Origin: Ailurus styani
Lineage: Eukaryota; Chordata; Mammalia; Carnivora; Ailuridae
DNA length: 64,000 nt
NCBI GenBank assembly: GCA_002007465.1
Contig: LNAC01001960.1
Span: 1 to 64,000, forward strand
Reading direction: 5' to 3'
Part shown: positions 35,694 through 48,100 of the stretch, in pieces
Layout: each line of letters begins with the position of its first letter
Position numbering within the stretch: the stretch's first letter is position 1
Translations under genes and position numbers: made by a program
Notes under the pieces: generated by a model
Databases searched by the model: none
Seen by the model: the letters and a program-made list of their open reading frames with translations, nothing else
What the model was told of the DNA's origin: nothing

Positions 35694-36037
35694 AAAAATA
35701 CTCCTTCCAGTCATCAAGTATAAAAAAACTTCACAGTCTGATTTACCTTTATCAAAGGTAAAATGATTCACTGCTGCATTTCATGGATTATTTTGATCCT
35801 CAGTAGTTCCTTAACACAAAATAAATTTCGCATGAACTTTTTATCTGTTTGGGTTTTCCAAAGCAAGATACTAATACAAAATGTATTGAACTGGCAGAAG
35901 TCCATGGGCTAAAGAAAAAGGAATTAAATATAAAATGTTCACCAACTTTATCCTTTCTAATTTTCAATAGCTTCAGGTATGGAGACCTAATTGGTTTCTT
36001 GTATCTATCCATTATGAACAAAACTCAATCTTCTATT
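34881..36037 (-). other. TFAM: Proximal TFAM 3' UTR (inferred) with (TA)n and an assembly gap
   Basis: Follows the TFAM stop on the minus strand. An AATAAA hexamer lies at about 35118 (minus strand). The region holds the (TA)n tract with the N gap. It is assigned to the 3' UTR by position only. Confidence 0.45.
35421..35690. repeat. (TA)n microsatellite around an assembly gap
   Basis: About 30 TA units at 35426-35482, then AAAAAAAAAC, then 149 N (35493-35641), then about 24 TA units to 35690. The true length is unknown. Frames read through it are artefacts. Confidence 0.95.
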
Positions 36038-36184
36038 TCAATACTCCTTAATGTCATCTTTTCCTTGGTGCTTTACTGTGCGACGCAGAAGATCATTTCG
36101 TCCAACTTCCATCATCTGTTCTTCCCAAGATTTCATTTCATTATAATAACGAATTTTATCATCATTAGCAAGTTGAATATATAC
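36038..36184 (-). CDS. TFAM: TFAM coding exon 7 (residues 199-246)
   Basis: Acceptor TCTCAG then GTATATATTCAA. Encodes the end of HMG box B ([19 protein letters not shown]) and the C-terminal tail ending DDIKEY, with stop TGA at 36038-36040. The tail activates promoter-specific transcription in TFAM. Its last ten residues differ from the human tail and are less basic. Confidence 0.96.
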   Translation of the reverse strand, partial: VYIQLANDDKIRYYNEMKSWEEQMMEVGRNDLLRRTVKHQGKDDIKEY

Positions 36185-39100
36185 CTGAGAAAAAGTATAA
36201 CTGTTAAAATGACTTCTTTAGAAGAGTCCTTTTTATACAATTAATTTCTGGAATGCTCCGTATACTCTAGAAATCACCTTACTGTTCTACACATATAAAG
36301 GGGGACAGAAGGAATGTTTCTTGAGATAAAAGATGAGAAAAGGGCCAGAGATAAAGATTTTTGTGAGACTTAATAAAGCTGATACAATTTTAGGGCTTGG
36401 GATGTGGGAAAGGAACAGAGGTAAGGAGTGACTGTCACTGGATAGAGTAGGCACTCTAAGCTAGGAGTGACACTGTTTTAAATACTAATTTTATTTGCAG
36501 TTAAAAACTACCAAAAGAAAAAAGCCAAACTGTTTCTAAGGATACAAAAATAATTTTAAAATACTTTTAACTGTGCTATTAAGTGATATAAAGTTGTTTT
36601 CACATGAATCAAGCCTTGCCCTAATATATTCTCTCACAGATATTCTTTTTTTTTTTTTTTTTATTCTTTGCCCAAGGGGTACAGGTCTTCTCACAGATAT
36701 TCTAACTAGACACTTAAAACTAAAACCATACTACTTACTTGCTTTTGAGAACTAGAGAGATTTTTCCAGTTTTCATTTATAGTCTTCAGCTTTACCTGTA
36801 AAATACATATGTTTAAGTACCAGATACACTTCAGTGGTTAAAGATTTTTTTTATTATTCATTCCAACAATAAAATCTCAGATGTCAAGAATCACAGGGAA
36901 AGTCTCATCAATTCCTACCTTTCTTTTAAAATAAAAACTACTAAACTGTTAAAATACACAAAAAGTGAATAGGATAAAGATCTTTATCTTTTCACTGAGA
37001 TATAATCAACATGTAACATTTTATTAGTCTCAGGTGTAAACCTGATTATTTATATATACTGTGAAATGATCACCACCGTAAGTCTAGTTAACATCTGTCA
37101 CAATAACACAGTTACAAAAATTTTGTGATGAGAACTTTGAAGATCCATTCCAAGCAACTTTAAAATATTAACTACAGTCACCATGTTGTACATTACATCC
37201 TTAAGACTTATTTATTTAAAATTAGAAGTTTGTACCCTTTGACCATTCTCACTCATTTTGGGCCCCAACCCTAACCTCTGGCAACCACCAAGCCATTCTC
37301 TGTTATCTATAAACTTGGTTGTTTTTAAGATTCCAGATGTAAAAGATCATACAGTATTTATTTGTCTATTTCTTTTTTCACTTAGCATAATGCTCTCAAG
37401 GGCCATCCATGCTGTTGCAAATATCAAGATTTCATTCTTTTTGAAGGCTGAATATTCCATTGATAAATAAACCAGTTTCTTTATCCACTGATAAGACAGT
37501 TGGATTGCTTCCATGTCTTGATTATTGTAAATAACACCCAATGAACATGAAGGTATGCAGGTATCTTTTCAAGTTAGTTTTTGGTTCCTTTGGATAAATA
37601 CCCAGAAGTAGAATAGATGGATCATATGGTAATTCTACTAATTTTTTGAGGAACCTCCATACAATTTTCTATAGTGAGCTGCAATTTACATTTCCATCAA
37701 CACATGCACAAGGGTTCCCTTTTCTCAGCATCCTTGTCAACACTCATGATTTTCTCATCTTTTTGATAACAGCCATTCTTTTTTTTATAAAGCATTTTAT
37801 TTTTTAATTTTTATTTTATTATTATTTGCCCCAGGGATACAGGTCTGTGAATCATCAGGCTTACATCTTTCACAGCATTCACCAAAGCACAAACCCTCCC
37901 CAATGTCCATATCCCATCCAGCGTATCCCTACCCTCCCACCCCCCAGTAACCCTCAGTTTGTTTTGTGAGATTAGGAGTCTCTTATGGTTTGTCTCCTTC
38001 ACCATCCCATCTTGTTTCATTATTTTTCCCTCCCTACCCCCACGACCCCCCGCCCTGGTCCTCAAGTTCCTCATATCAGAGAGATCATATGATAATTGTC
38101 TTTCTCTGATTGACTTATTTCGCTCAGCATAATACCCTCTAGTTCCATCCATGTCGTTGCAAATGGCAAGATTTCGTTTCTTTTGATTGCTGCATAGTAT
38201 TCCATTGTGTATATATACACCACGCCTTCTTTATCCATTCATCTGTTGATGGACATCTAGGTTCTTTCCATAGTTTGGCTATTATGGACATTGCTGCTAT
38301 AAACATTCAGGTGCATGTGCCCCTAAGAATCACTACTTTTGTATCTTTAGGGTAAATACCCAGTAGTGCAATTGCTGGGTCGTAGGGTAGCTCTATTTTC
38401 AACTTTTTGAGGAACCTCCATACTGTTTTCCAGAGTGGACAGCCATTCTTTTTCATAATAGCCATCTTTTGATAATATCATTCCGAGGTGATACCTATTG
38501 TGGTTTTGATTTGCATTTCCCCTCATCATTACTGATGCTAAACACCTTTTTATGTACCTGTAAGCCATCTGAATGTCTTCTTTGGGAAAATGTTTATACA
38601 GATAATCTCCCCATTTTTTTAAAAAAGGATTTTATTTATTTGTCAGAGAGACAGCACACAAGCACGGGGAGTGGCAGGCAGAGGGAGAAGCAAGCTTCCC
38701 TCTGAGCAAGGAGCCTGATGCAGGACTCGATCCAAAGACCCTCTGATCATGACCCGAGCTGAAGGCAGACACTTAACCAACTGAGCCACCCAGGTATCCC
38801 CTCTCCCCATTTTTTAATCAGATTGTTTTTTTGCTATTGGGTTGTACACATCCTTTATATTCTAGATATTAGCCCCTTATCAGATATATGATTTTCAAAT
38901 ATTTTTCTCACTTTCGGAATGGTTAACCCATTTTCAAGTGGGTTCCTTTGCTGTATGGATGTATCCTTTTTGATTCACCAATATTAATATTCAAGTATAA
39001 ATCTATATTCCTATGACAGACTAACTTCAAAGACTAAGTGTTTTTATTTCTTCCCTATATCTTAATGTTTTATTCTAAAATTTGTGCCAAAGTATTTAGG

Positions 39101-42100
39101 TGTAGTTATAGGAACAATACAACAATAGTCCTTAATTCTACTTAGCTGAACTTAATTATATGACTTGGAAAAAGTCATCATTATCTCCCTTAGGCTTGGT
39201 TCTTCATTTATAAAATTAAAAGGATTCGGGGAACCCAAGGCTGGAGGAGAGGCAGAAAGGAGAGTCAGCACACTTCATACAGCTTGCACTGTTGCTCTCA
39301 GAAAGCAGAGACTGAATAAATGGGGGGGGGGAGAATGAGTAGCAGAGGGAGACACACAGGGGTAGGAGAAAGCAAATGTGAAGGAGAGAGGGAAATGGTC
39401 TGAAAAGTATCTGTTTAAAGCTATGATGAAATTATCAGTGACTTTAAGGAAAAACAGAATGAGAACAATGAACTTTACTGTTCTTAACTCTAAATTTTTT
39501 CCTATCAACAAAAATGGAGGTACCAGATAGTATCTGAGACAATCATTACATTTTGAACATCTTAAAACTTACCTTTATACACATTTCTAATATATTCAGG
39601 GACAGTTACTCACTAAATAACCGCTCTCTTAGTTTTGGAAGGAATTGCTTTAAAGCTCTCAATTCTTTCTTTAAGCTTTTTACTTATATTTAATCCATAA
39701 TGTTTGGTCTTCACTGAGTTCAACAATAATTTAGGAAGTTGCATACCTAAATAATCTCAGCTTTCACCTAAATAAAATAATTCATTAGAGAAAATTAAAG
39801 AGTTGGAAAGATATTTACTTTTTCTTCCTCCTAAAACCCATTAAACAAAGCCCTTCCACCATGTGAGGATACAATGAGATGATATGAACCAAGAGGGACC
39901 TCACCAGTAGGCGACCATGATGATGTCTTGATCTTGGACCTCCTAGCCTCCAGACTATGAGCAATAAATTTCTACTGTTTATTTTTTTTAAAAGTAAAAG
40001 AATAAACATTTCTTATGGCATAAACCCATGTGCACAAAAACAAAAGGAGAGGATACTACACAAAATTTTAGAAGCTGAAAAGCAGGTGGAGAAATGGTGA
40101 CTTACCTAACCAACAAGACAGATTCCCAAGCTGGCACTGGGGAAAGCCAAAAAAGCAAACCAGAAACAGTACAGAATTGACTAGTAGCTCAGGAATTGGC
40201 AGCATCAGATAGGTAGAAAACAGAGGTGAAAATTGGGCTTAAAACAGGAGACTGAAATTCTCTTGAAAAAGAGCTTAAATCCCCACTATAACAGATTCTA
40301 GGATTTATCCTCTCAAAAGGGTAAAACAGCGCTACTCTGTGGATACCTGGTATAGTTGGGGCCAGTGGAGATTAAGTAAAAATGTATACAGTATCCTGTA
40401 TACAGAAAGGCAAAAAAGGCTAAGAGAAAACAATACAGAAAAGAAAATGAGAGTACCAGCTCAGAAGACTCTCTTAGAGAGAAAAGAGGAAAAAAGGGGG
40501 GAAGGAAAGAAAAAAGCAAGCAAATCACATTCAAAGAACTAATAATCAAAATAGCTTTATACTTCTCAAAAGCATTAACGAGAAGCTACAAAGGGCACCT
40601 GGGTGACTTAGTTGGTTAAGTGACTGTCTTTGGCTCAGCTCATGACCCTCAAGTCCTGGGATTGAGTCCTGCATCAGGGTCCCTGCTCAGCAGGGAGTCT
40701 GCTTCTTCCTCTGACCCTCACCCCTCTCATACACACTCTCTCTCTCAAATAAGTAAAATCTTAAAAAAAAAAAAAAAAATAACAAGAGGCTACAAGAGAA
40801 AGAAGCAATATTTTTAAAATTCTGGAAGAACATGACTCCTGTACTAGAATTCTATTGCCCAAACTATCAAAGAAATATAAGAATAGAGATATTTTCAGAC
40901 ATGCAAAAACTCAAAATATTGATCTCCCATATACTCTCACTGGGCAGATGCTGTAACAAAATCAGTAAACCAAGAAAGACAACAGAAGAAGCAAGCACCA
41001 CAAAAGATGAATGTCAACCTGTGCACTAAGCATAAAAGGCCACAATCAAACTGGAACAAATCAGAGGCACCACCCTGAAACTGACAGAACAGCTAATACA
41101 TCTTAAATGCACTGAAAGCCAGTGAATATATTTAAGAGTTTAAGGCTAAATTACTTATAGTATATAATAAGCTAAGGACACAAAAACACAAAATAAAATG
41201 AACTTCAGTGGAAGTGAGTTTGTAAGAAAGGAAAAATAATCATAGCAAATGGCACACCTCAGCTATGACTGGGTTTACATTATCATAATAGCATACTCGA
41301 TATTGAACTAACCAAAATTATGATAACTATACTGGGAGGCAGGTGAGTGGAAACATGAACAGTGGGATAAGAAAGTGTTAAATATTAGTCTTAAATAGTG
41401 GGAAGTAAAGCCTAAAATACAGACAATGCTTAAAATTGAAATAAATCAAGAAGTAACAATATAAGGTATTATCTAGAGATAGGGAGGTAAATATCACAAG
41501 AATGAGCTAACTGTTGAAGGTATTTGCTTCTGGAGTAAGCAGTATGACAAGGCTGTGAAAACTGGTACCTTTCATAACAAATCTTATTTTGATTCTTTTA
41601 ACTATGAAGATATATAACCAATATTTTTTAAATTATTAAAAATGACAGTTGCATTAATTTTCATTTCCAGGGATAGGGTACCTCAGCCATTAAGCTTTCT
41701 AGGTGATTCCAAGGTAACAGCCTGAGTTGAGAACCACTGATTTAGGAGGATTCTCTAGGATAATTTTTTTTTTTAAGATTTTATTTACTTATTTGTCAGA
41801 TAAATATCACAAGTATGCAGAGAGCCAGGCAGAGAGAGGAGGAAGCAGGCTCCCCGCTGAGCAGGGAGCCCGATTCGGGCCTCGATCCCGGGTCCCTGAG
41901 ATCATGACCTGAGCCGAAGGCAGAGGCTTTAACCCACTGAGCCACCCAGGCGCCCTAGCATAACTTTCTTATACTGATAAGAAAACTAAATCCAAAGTAA
42001 GTTAGTGACTGAGCAAATTCCAACTAAAAAAATAGATACACATTTTAGTAACATAAAGACATAGAAACTGGTGCCTGGGTGGCTCAGTCGTTAAGCGTCT

Positions 42101-45100
42101 GCCTTCTGCCCGGGTCATGATCCCAGGGTCCTGGAACCGAGCCCCACATCAGGCTCCCTGCTCGGCAGGAAACCTGCTTCTCCCTCTCCCACTCCCCCTG
42201 CTTGTGTTCCCTCTCTCACTGTGTCTCTGTCAAATAAATAAAAAAATCTTAGGGAAAAAAAAAAAAAGACATAGAAACTGAATTTTTAAATCCCAAGGAG
42301 TGGGCCTCCTGGGTGGCTCAGTCAGTTAAGCATCTGGCTCTTGATTTGGGCTCAGGTCATGATCTCAGAGTCTTGGCATCGAGCCCTGCATCAGCTTCCA
42401 AGCTCAGCAGGGAATCTGCTTGTCTCTCTCTCTCCCTTCATCCCTCTCCTTGTGCTCACACTCTTGCGTGCTCTCTCTCTAAGACAAATAAATCTTTAAA
42501 AACATAAGGTAAAATAAAATCGCAAGGAATAAATCAGTGAAAAGTATACAGCCAGGGAAGACTACGTTACATATGCATTATTTAATCATACGTTAAACAG
42601 ATTTGTGAAATGAACTACAGATCCAAATAACCCAAAATGTGGCACAGTGGCAAAAACCTTCATCTCAGATTCACAATAGTTAGAGATCGAACGCTTTTCT
42701 TAACATATCATATTATAAAAGGAAAAATACAATGGCCCATTTGGAGCTTTTAAGAAGGAAATAAAGGAAAGAATAAGCCACAGCAGGAATGACAAGGTTT
42801 TTTCTTTGATACATTCATATGATGATATCCATGTATATGATACATTCCCACAGACATAACCAAAATTTTATTAAAGGATATAACATGGAGCAATAGGTTA
42901 TACTCAAATCCCAGTATAAAATATTGTAATTCTACTCTCATTCTTTCCCAGTGATTATAAAACAGTTAAGAATTGCCAGATAAGAAGTCTCCAGAACTTT
43001 GAAACCCCTATAAATTTGAAAATATTTTTTAAATAAAACCTGATGATTCACAGACCTGTACCCCTTGGGCAAATAATAAAAATAAAATTAAAAAAAAAAT
43101 TGAATATACATATATTAGCTACTAAGTATTCAAATTAATTGTATGTGGCAAGAAAAAGGGTTTCCTTTAAAAGAGATACAAGAGGGGCACCTGGGTGGCT
43201 CAGTCGTTAAGCCTCTGCCTTCAGCTCAGGTCATGATTCCAGGGTCCTGGGATCGAGCCCCACATCGGGCTCCCTGCTCAGTGGGAAGCCTGCTTCTCCC
43301 TCTCCCTCTCCCCCTGCTTGTGTTCCCTCTCTCGCTGTCTCTCTCTCTGTCAAATAAATAAATAAAATCTTTAAAAAAATTTTTAAAAAAAGAGATACAA
43401 GAAAGGGGACCTTATTTGTATACTTATTTATAATAATTTACTACTTTTCTTCACCTCCTAACATACAGCACCCTACAACTTTCTAAATATTTTAAAAATC
43501 AAAATAAAATTTAAAAAACAAATGCTGTTTTCTATTTTACCTGTGATGTACCATCCTTAGCTTCCTGGAACCTTTCAGCTATAAAAATGTTATAAGCTGA
43601 GCGAGGTCTTTTCGGTTTTCCAAGCATTGTTAACTCCTGAGTAACAAAAACGAAAAGAGTTAGACACAGTTGTAACTTCTGTGAGACTTAACTCTACCTA
43701 CAGAAACTTTATTCACTACTATGCATTATGGAAAGTTCCTGTAAGTGAATGTTATAATTCTTATACAAAATGACTATTCATTCTGGGGATGACAGTTTTT
43801 TTGATAGCACTAAGTTTTCAAAATTATAACAGATTTTATTAGTTATTTTCCATACAAAACATTTCCTTTATATATGATTTTCGTAGTCTCCACAAACTGA
43901 ATAACTGAGCGCATATGTACAAAATCATTTTTAAACGTTAAAACAATCTCAGCTTCATCCTCACAGGACACTACCATCTCCTAGTTACTACAAGGCTCCA
44001 CCACAACTCATGAACACTAGACTATCTGTTTAACAATCTCATTTCCTTCTCTGATATTGCTCAACTTTTAAAACTCAACCATAGGGCGCCTGGGTGGCTT
44101 GGTGGGTTAAAGCCTCTGCCTTCGGCTCAGGTCATGATCCCAGGGTCCTGGGATCGAGGCCCGCATCGGGCTCTCTGCTCGGCAGGGAGCCTGCTTCCTC
44201 CTCCTCTCTCTGCCTACTTATAATCTCTCTCTGTGTGTCAAATAAATAAATAAAATCTTTAAAAAAAAATAAATAAAACTCAACCATATGTTTAAGGAAT
44301 AAAATGGAGGACTCTAGGGGAAGGGAAGGAAAAGTGAATTGCAGTAAATGGGAAGGGGAGATGAACCATGAGAGACTGTGGACTCTGAGAAACAAACTGA
44401 GGGTTAAGGGCACGGGGGATGGGTGAGCCTGGTGGTGGGTATTAAGGAGGGCACGTATGGCATGGAGCACTGGGTGTGGTGCATAAACAATGAATCCTGG
44501 ATCACTGCAAAAATAAAATTAAATTAAAAAGAATAAAAATAAAAAAATAAAACTCAACGATGTGTTAAATTCAATTTTTTTGAGTACCGAAGAACAGGGG
44601 AGGCAGGAGATGGAAAGAATACACATATCCCTTGCTGTTTAAATCAGTTTAGTTTCTGAGTTTCAGAGAATAAGAGATACTGCATTATCCTACTTAGTTT
44701 CTGAATTTGGATACCAATACCTGTAATTTATAAAAGTATATGGCATCTAATTATAATTTGGTTAAAGTCAATAACCCAATTTTTATTCATAAGTAAAAGT
44801 AGGACTGCTGTGATTTACTACCTTCTCCCTGAACTTCTCAGTCATAAAATTACTGTAGACTCCAGGCACTTCATAACTTAACTATTTCCCCTTCTGTTTC
44901 TAGAGTTACTGCTAGGGATTTCTACCCCTGGATGCTCTACTTGTAACTTCCTGATCACCACACTTCTCACCTGATCTCTAACTAGTTGGCACGGGGAATC
45001 TTCAATAGAAAGAAAAATTCCAACAGGGAGTGAAAATGGTAGTCTGAGAGAAAAAAACCTTCAGGCTTCAAGTTTCTGGTTCTATACGCCAGGAGCTTGG

Positions 45101-48100
45101 AAGTCATCACTCCTTCCTAACAGTAAGTATAAAGCTGAACAGACTGAAACATCAACAACCTTTCCTGGATCCAAGAGAGGAGGAAACAGGGCAAACTGCT
45201 GTCCCCTAAACTGGAGAGACATACAAGAGAATACAGGGAGTGGAGGCAACCCCTGCTGGAACCAGTGCTAGGGTAGGAAAACCTCTATTGTAATAAATGA
45301 ATTGCTGCATGCTCTCTGTGGACAACTCTTATTAGAGTTTAAAAACTACAGGGGGACCCAATCATAGGAGTGTCCTCACAGTATTGTGAGATCTACCTCT
45401 AGGAGCTAGACCAGATTTCCACAATAAATACCAGAAAAAAATCCCTTCCTGCTTCTGTGAGAAGAGGACAGAGGAAAAGAAACTATTTTGAAATGCCTGA
45501 GCACTCAAAGCTCAGGCCTTAATAATTAACCCAGAACCTAACTGACCTGAGTGAAGGGAAATACCCAACTCCTGCGCACTCTAGCTATCCTGTCCCACAC
45601 CAAAGGGGGAGGTAGTGTGTGCAGGAATGAACTGAGAAACTCTTCTGAAGTTCACAGATCAGTGGCATAGGCTCACTAAAAGATCAGGACCTAATAGGCC
45701 TACAGAATGCTTTTCGTCCCCCCATACCTAATCATATTACTAAGGCCTATTTATAGCAGTTCCTTCTACCCAGCACCTCATGTCCATCTATCAAGAAAAA
45801 ACTTTCAAGGCATACTAAAAGGCAAAAAAACACATAATTTGAAGAGACAAAGTAAGCATGAGAACCAGATATGGGAGGGATGTTTAAATTATCAGACCAG
45901 GAATTTAAAACAACTAGGTTAATATGCTAAGGACTCTAAACTACATGCAAGAACAGACTAGCAATAAAAAACAGAGACAGAAATCCAAAGGATGAACCAA
46001 AAAAAAAAAAAAGTTATCAAAAATTTTGTAACAGGGGCTCAAGTGGGTTAAAGCCTCTGCTCAGGTCATGATCTCAGGGTCCTGGGGTAGAGCCCCACAT
46101 CGGGCTCCCTGCTCAGCGGGGAGCCTGCTTCCTCCTTTCTCTCTGGCTGCCTCTCTGCCTACTTGTGATCTCTCTCTCTCTCTGTCAAATTAAAAAAAAA
46201 AATTTGTAACAGAAACAAAGAACGTCTTTGATAGACTTATTAGATTGGACACGGCAGAAGAAAGAATCTCTGAGCTAAAGGACAGACATATTAACAGAAT
46301 CCTCAAAAATCCAAAAGCAAAGAGAACCAAGACTGAAAAAAAAAAAAATTGAGCCAACTATCCAAGGTCTATGGGACAACTTACAACAGGAGTAATAAAC
46401 CCCGTGTTGGGCTCCCTGTTCAGCCAGAAGTCTGCTTCTACCTCTCCTTCTGTCCCTTCCCCTGCTCATGCTCGGGGGCACATGCTTCCTCTCTCAAAAA
46501 AAATAAAATCTTTTAAAAAAAAATAATGGGAACACGAGGAGAAAGAGTAAGGAACAAAAGAAATGTATGAAAGGGAAATCCTCTATCACTACGCAATCCT
46601 CATTTCTGGTCCTCTCCACTCTTAACACTGGATGGGTGCATTAAAGGGGAAGGGAGAATAAAAGGAGAATAAACTTTAATAATCATACCTCCAAATACTA
46701 CCCCTAAGCAGACACTGTATTTCTCTTACTATCTTTTCTAGTTTCCTTTTACTGATTGGATCAAAAGACAAGATTATGATCTAGATTACTGACTTTAAAA
46801 TGGGTGAGTCCTCAATGCTGATGCTAGGAGGGCTTGACATTGAAGCCAGGGAGAGAAATGCTGGAATTTCACACTAAAGTCTCAGATTTACTTTTCCAAA
46901 GAAATAGTTTTAACTCTGGTGACCATTTTCTATAGTATATGTACTGGACCAGCAAGCTGACTACCTTATACCTAACACTGGTTCTACAGAAAAATGTAGG
47001 CTTTCACGCAATAGAATTTATGTGGATTAATAATCTTAAGCTGGGAACTACAAACTTTGAACCATGTGGGGTTTTTAATAAGGAAAAGTCAAATTTCATC
47101 CTATGGGCACTTCTTACTTGACTAGGGACAATAAGTCACTTCTTCCTGATGTGTTAATAAATTCAGTCTATTCAGCAACATTCAGAATCAAACTCACCAT
47201 TACTTATAAAACAATTCAAATCAGCAGGTTATTCTAGACAAGACCCAGAAGCAAGGATCCTTGTTATTCCTGATTTAGCTGTTTCATAACTCTACTCCTA
47301 CAGCTTTCATGCTAGTCCTAACTACATATCTTAAATATAGATACATCCAAAAGTAGTAACAAGGGTTTCCAAGACAGACTCAGTGCCAAGTGGTACTAGT
47401 GGCAGAACAGAGCTATCTCATTATTTCCTAAATGGGGTACTCCTGATGACGTTCTACCATTTAGCCACACATATCAAAATAATAAAAACTCTCTATATTC
47501 ATAGTTACATATATTTCAGTCCTTTGCCAGAGAAAAGAATATTTCATTGATACTCACTCTTTTTTTTATTAATGCTTTCTTTTTTAAACGTTTTTGCTGG
47601 ATTTCTTTTTCCAAAGATACAATCTGACTTGGAGTTAACTGTTCTTGAATTCTGTTTATCTCTTCTTTGTATGCCTGCCAGTCCGCCCTGTAAGCATCTT
47701 CATATATCTGTAAGCAAAAAACTCAAATAAGATGTCGATAAACTACCCCTGGTAAATTAAACATAGCACACCTGCAGGGAAAGACAACTGCATGACTTCA
47801 GATAAAGACAGACTGAACTACCAAGTGAAAAATATGCTCTGGAATCACATGTATATGGATTAAAAACCTGTATTTTTCATATACATGCTAACCAAGGTGA
47901 GAGTCCAGATTCCTGCCAAACTTTCGTCACCACTGCCATATACTCATATTCTAATCATTTATGTGAATCAGAAGGTATGAAGTTCCTTTATAGATAATGG
48001 GTATTAAATAAAATTTTTTTGGTACCTTAAAGGACATGACTACTGTTTTTAACTGCAGAATAACTGGTCAGCAATAGTGAAAAACCAATATGCTTACTTT

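Larger units (their letters stand above)
36985..38985 (-). mobile_element. Old L1 3' half, antisense
   Basis: Reverse-complement L1 text: cactgagatataatcaacatgtaac, gtgaaatgatcaccacc and ctctggcaaccaccaagcc mark the 3' UTR; aaatacccagaagtagaat and tgatttgcatttcccc mark ORF2. Interrupted by the young L1 at 37785 and a SINE at 38621. Confidence 0.88.
36796..43540 (-). other. TFAM: TFAM intron 5 (6.7 kb)
   Basis: The largest intron. It is made mostly of mobile elements: an old antisense L1 with a young L1 and a SINE inside it, a MaLR LTR, an old L1/HAL1-like block, a MER5-like fragment and four further SINECs. The 39000-39815 and 42510-43030 stretches show nothing I can name. Confidence 0.9.
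45000..46620 (+). mobile_element. Old L1/HAL1-like fragment
   Basis: Text such as agggatgtttaaattatcagacc, aggaatttaaaacaactagg and ttagattggacacggcagaagaaagaatctctgagc has the character of an ancient LINE ORF1. Two SINE fragments interrupt it. Family uncertain. Confidence 0.55.
43637..47557 (-). other. TFAM: TFAM intron 4 (3.9 kb)
   Basis: Holds a young SINEC and an L1 3' end in tandem (44084-44547), an old L1-like block (45.0-46.6 kb) with two damaged SINEs, and otherwise unrecognised sequence (44570-45000 and 46620-47557). Confidence 0.9.

Noticed and set aside
35373..35771. ORFs crossing 35373-35771
   Set aside because: They translate (TA)n and N bases; the frame across a gap of unknown length has no meaning.
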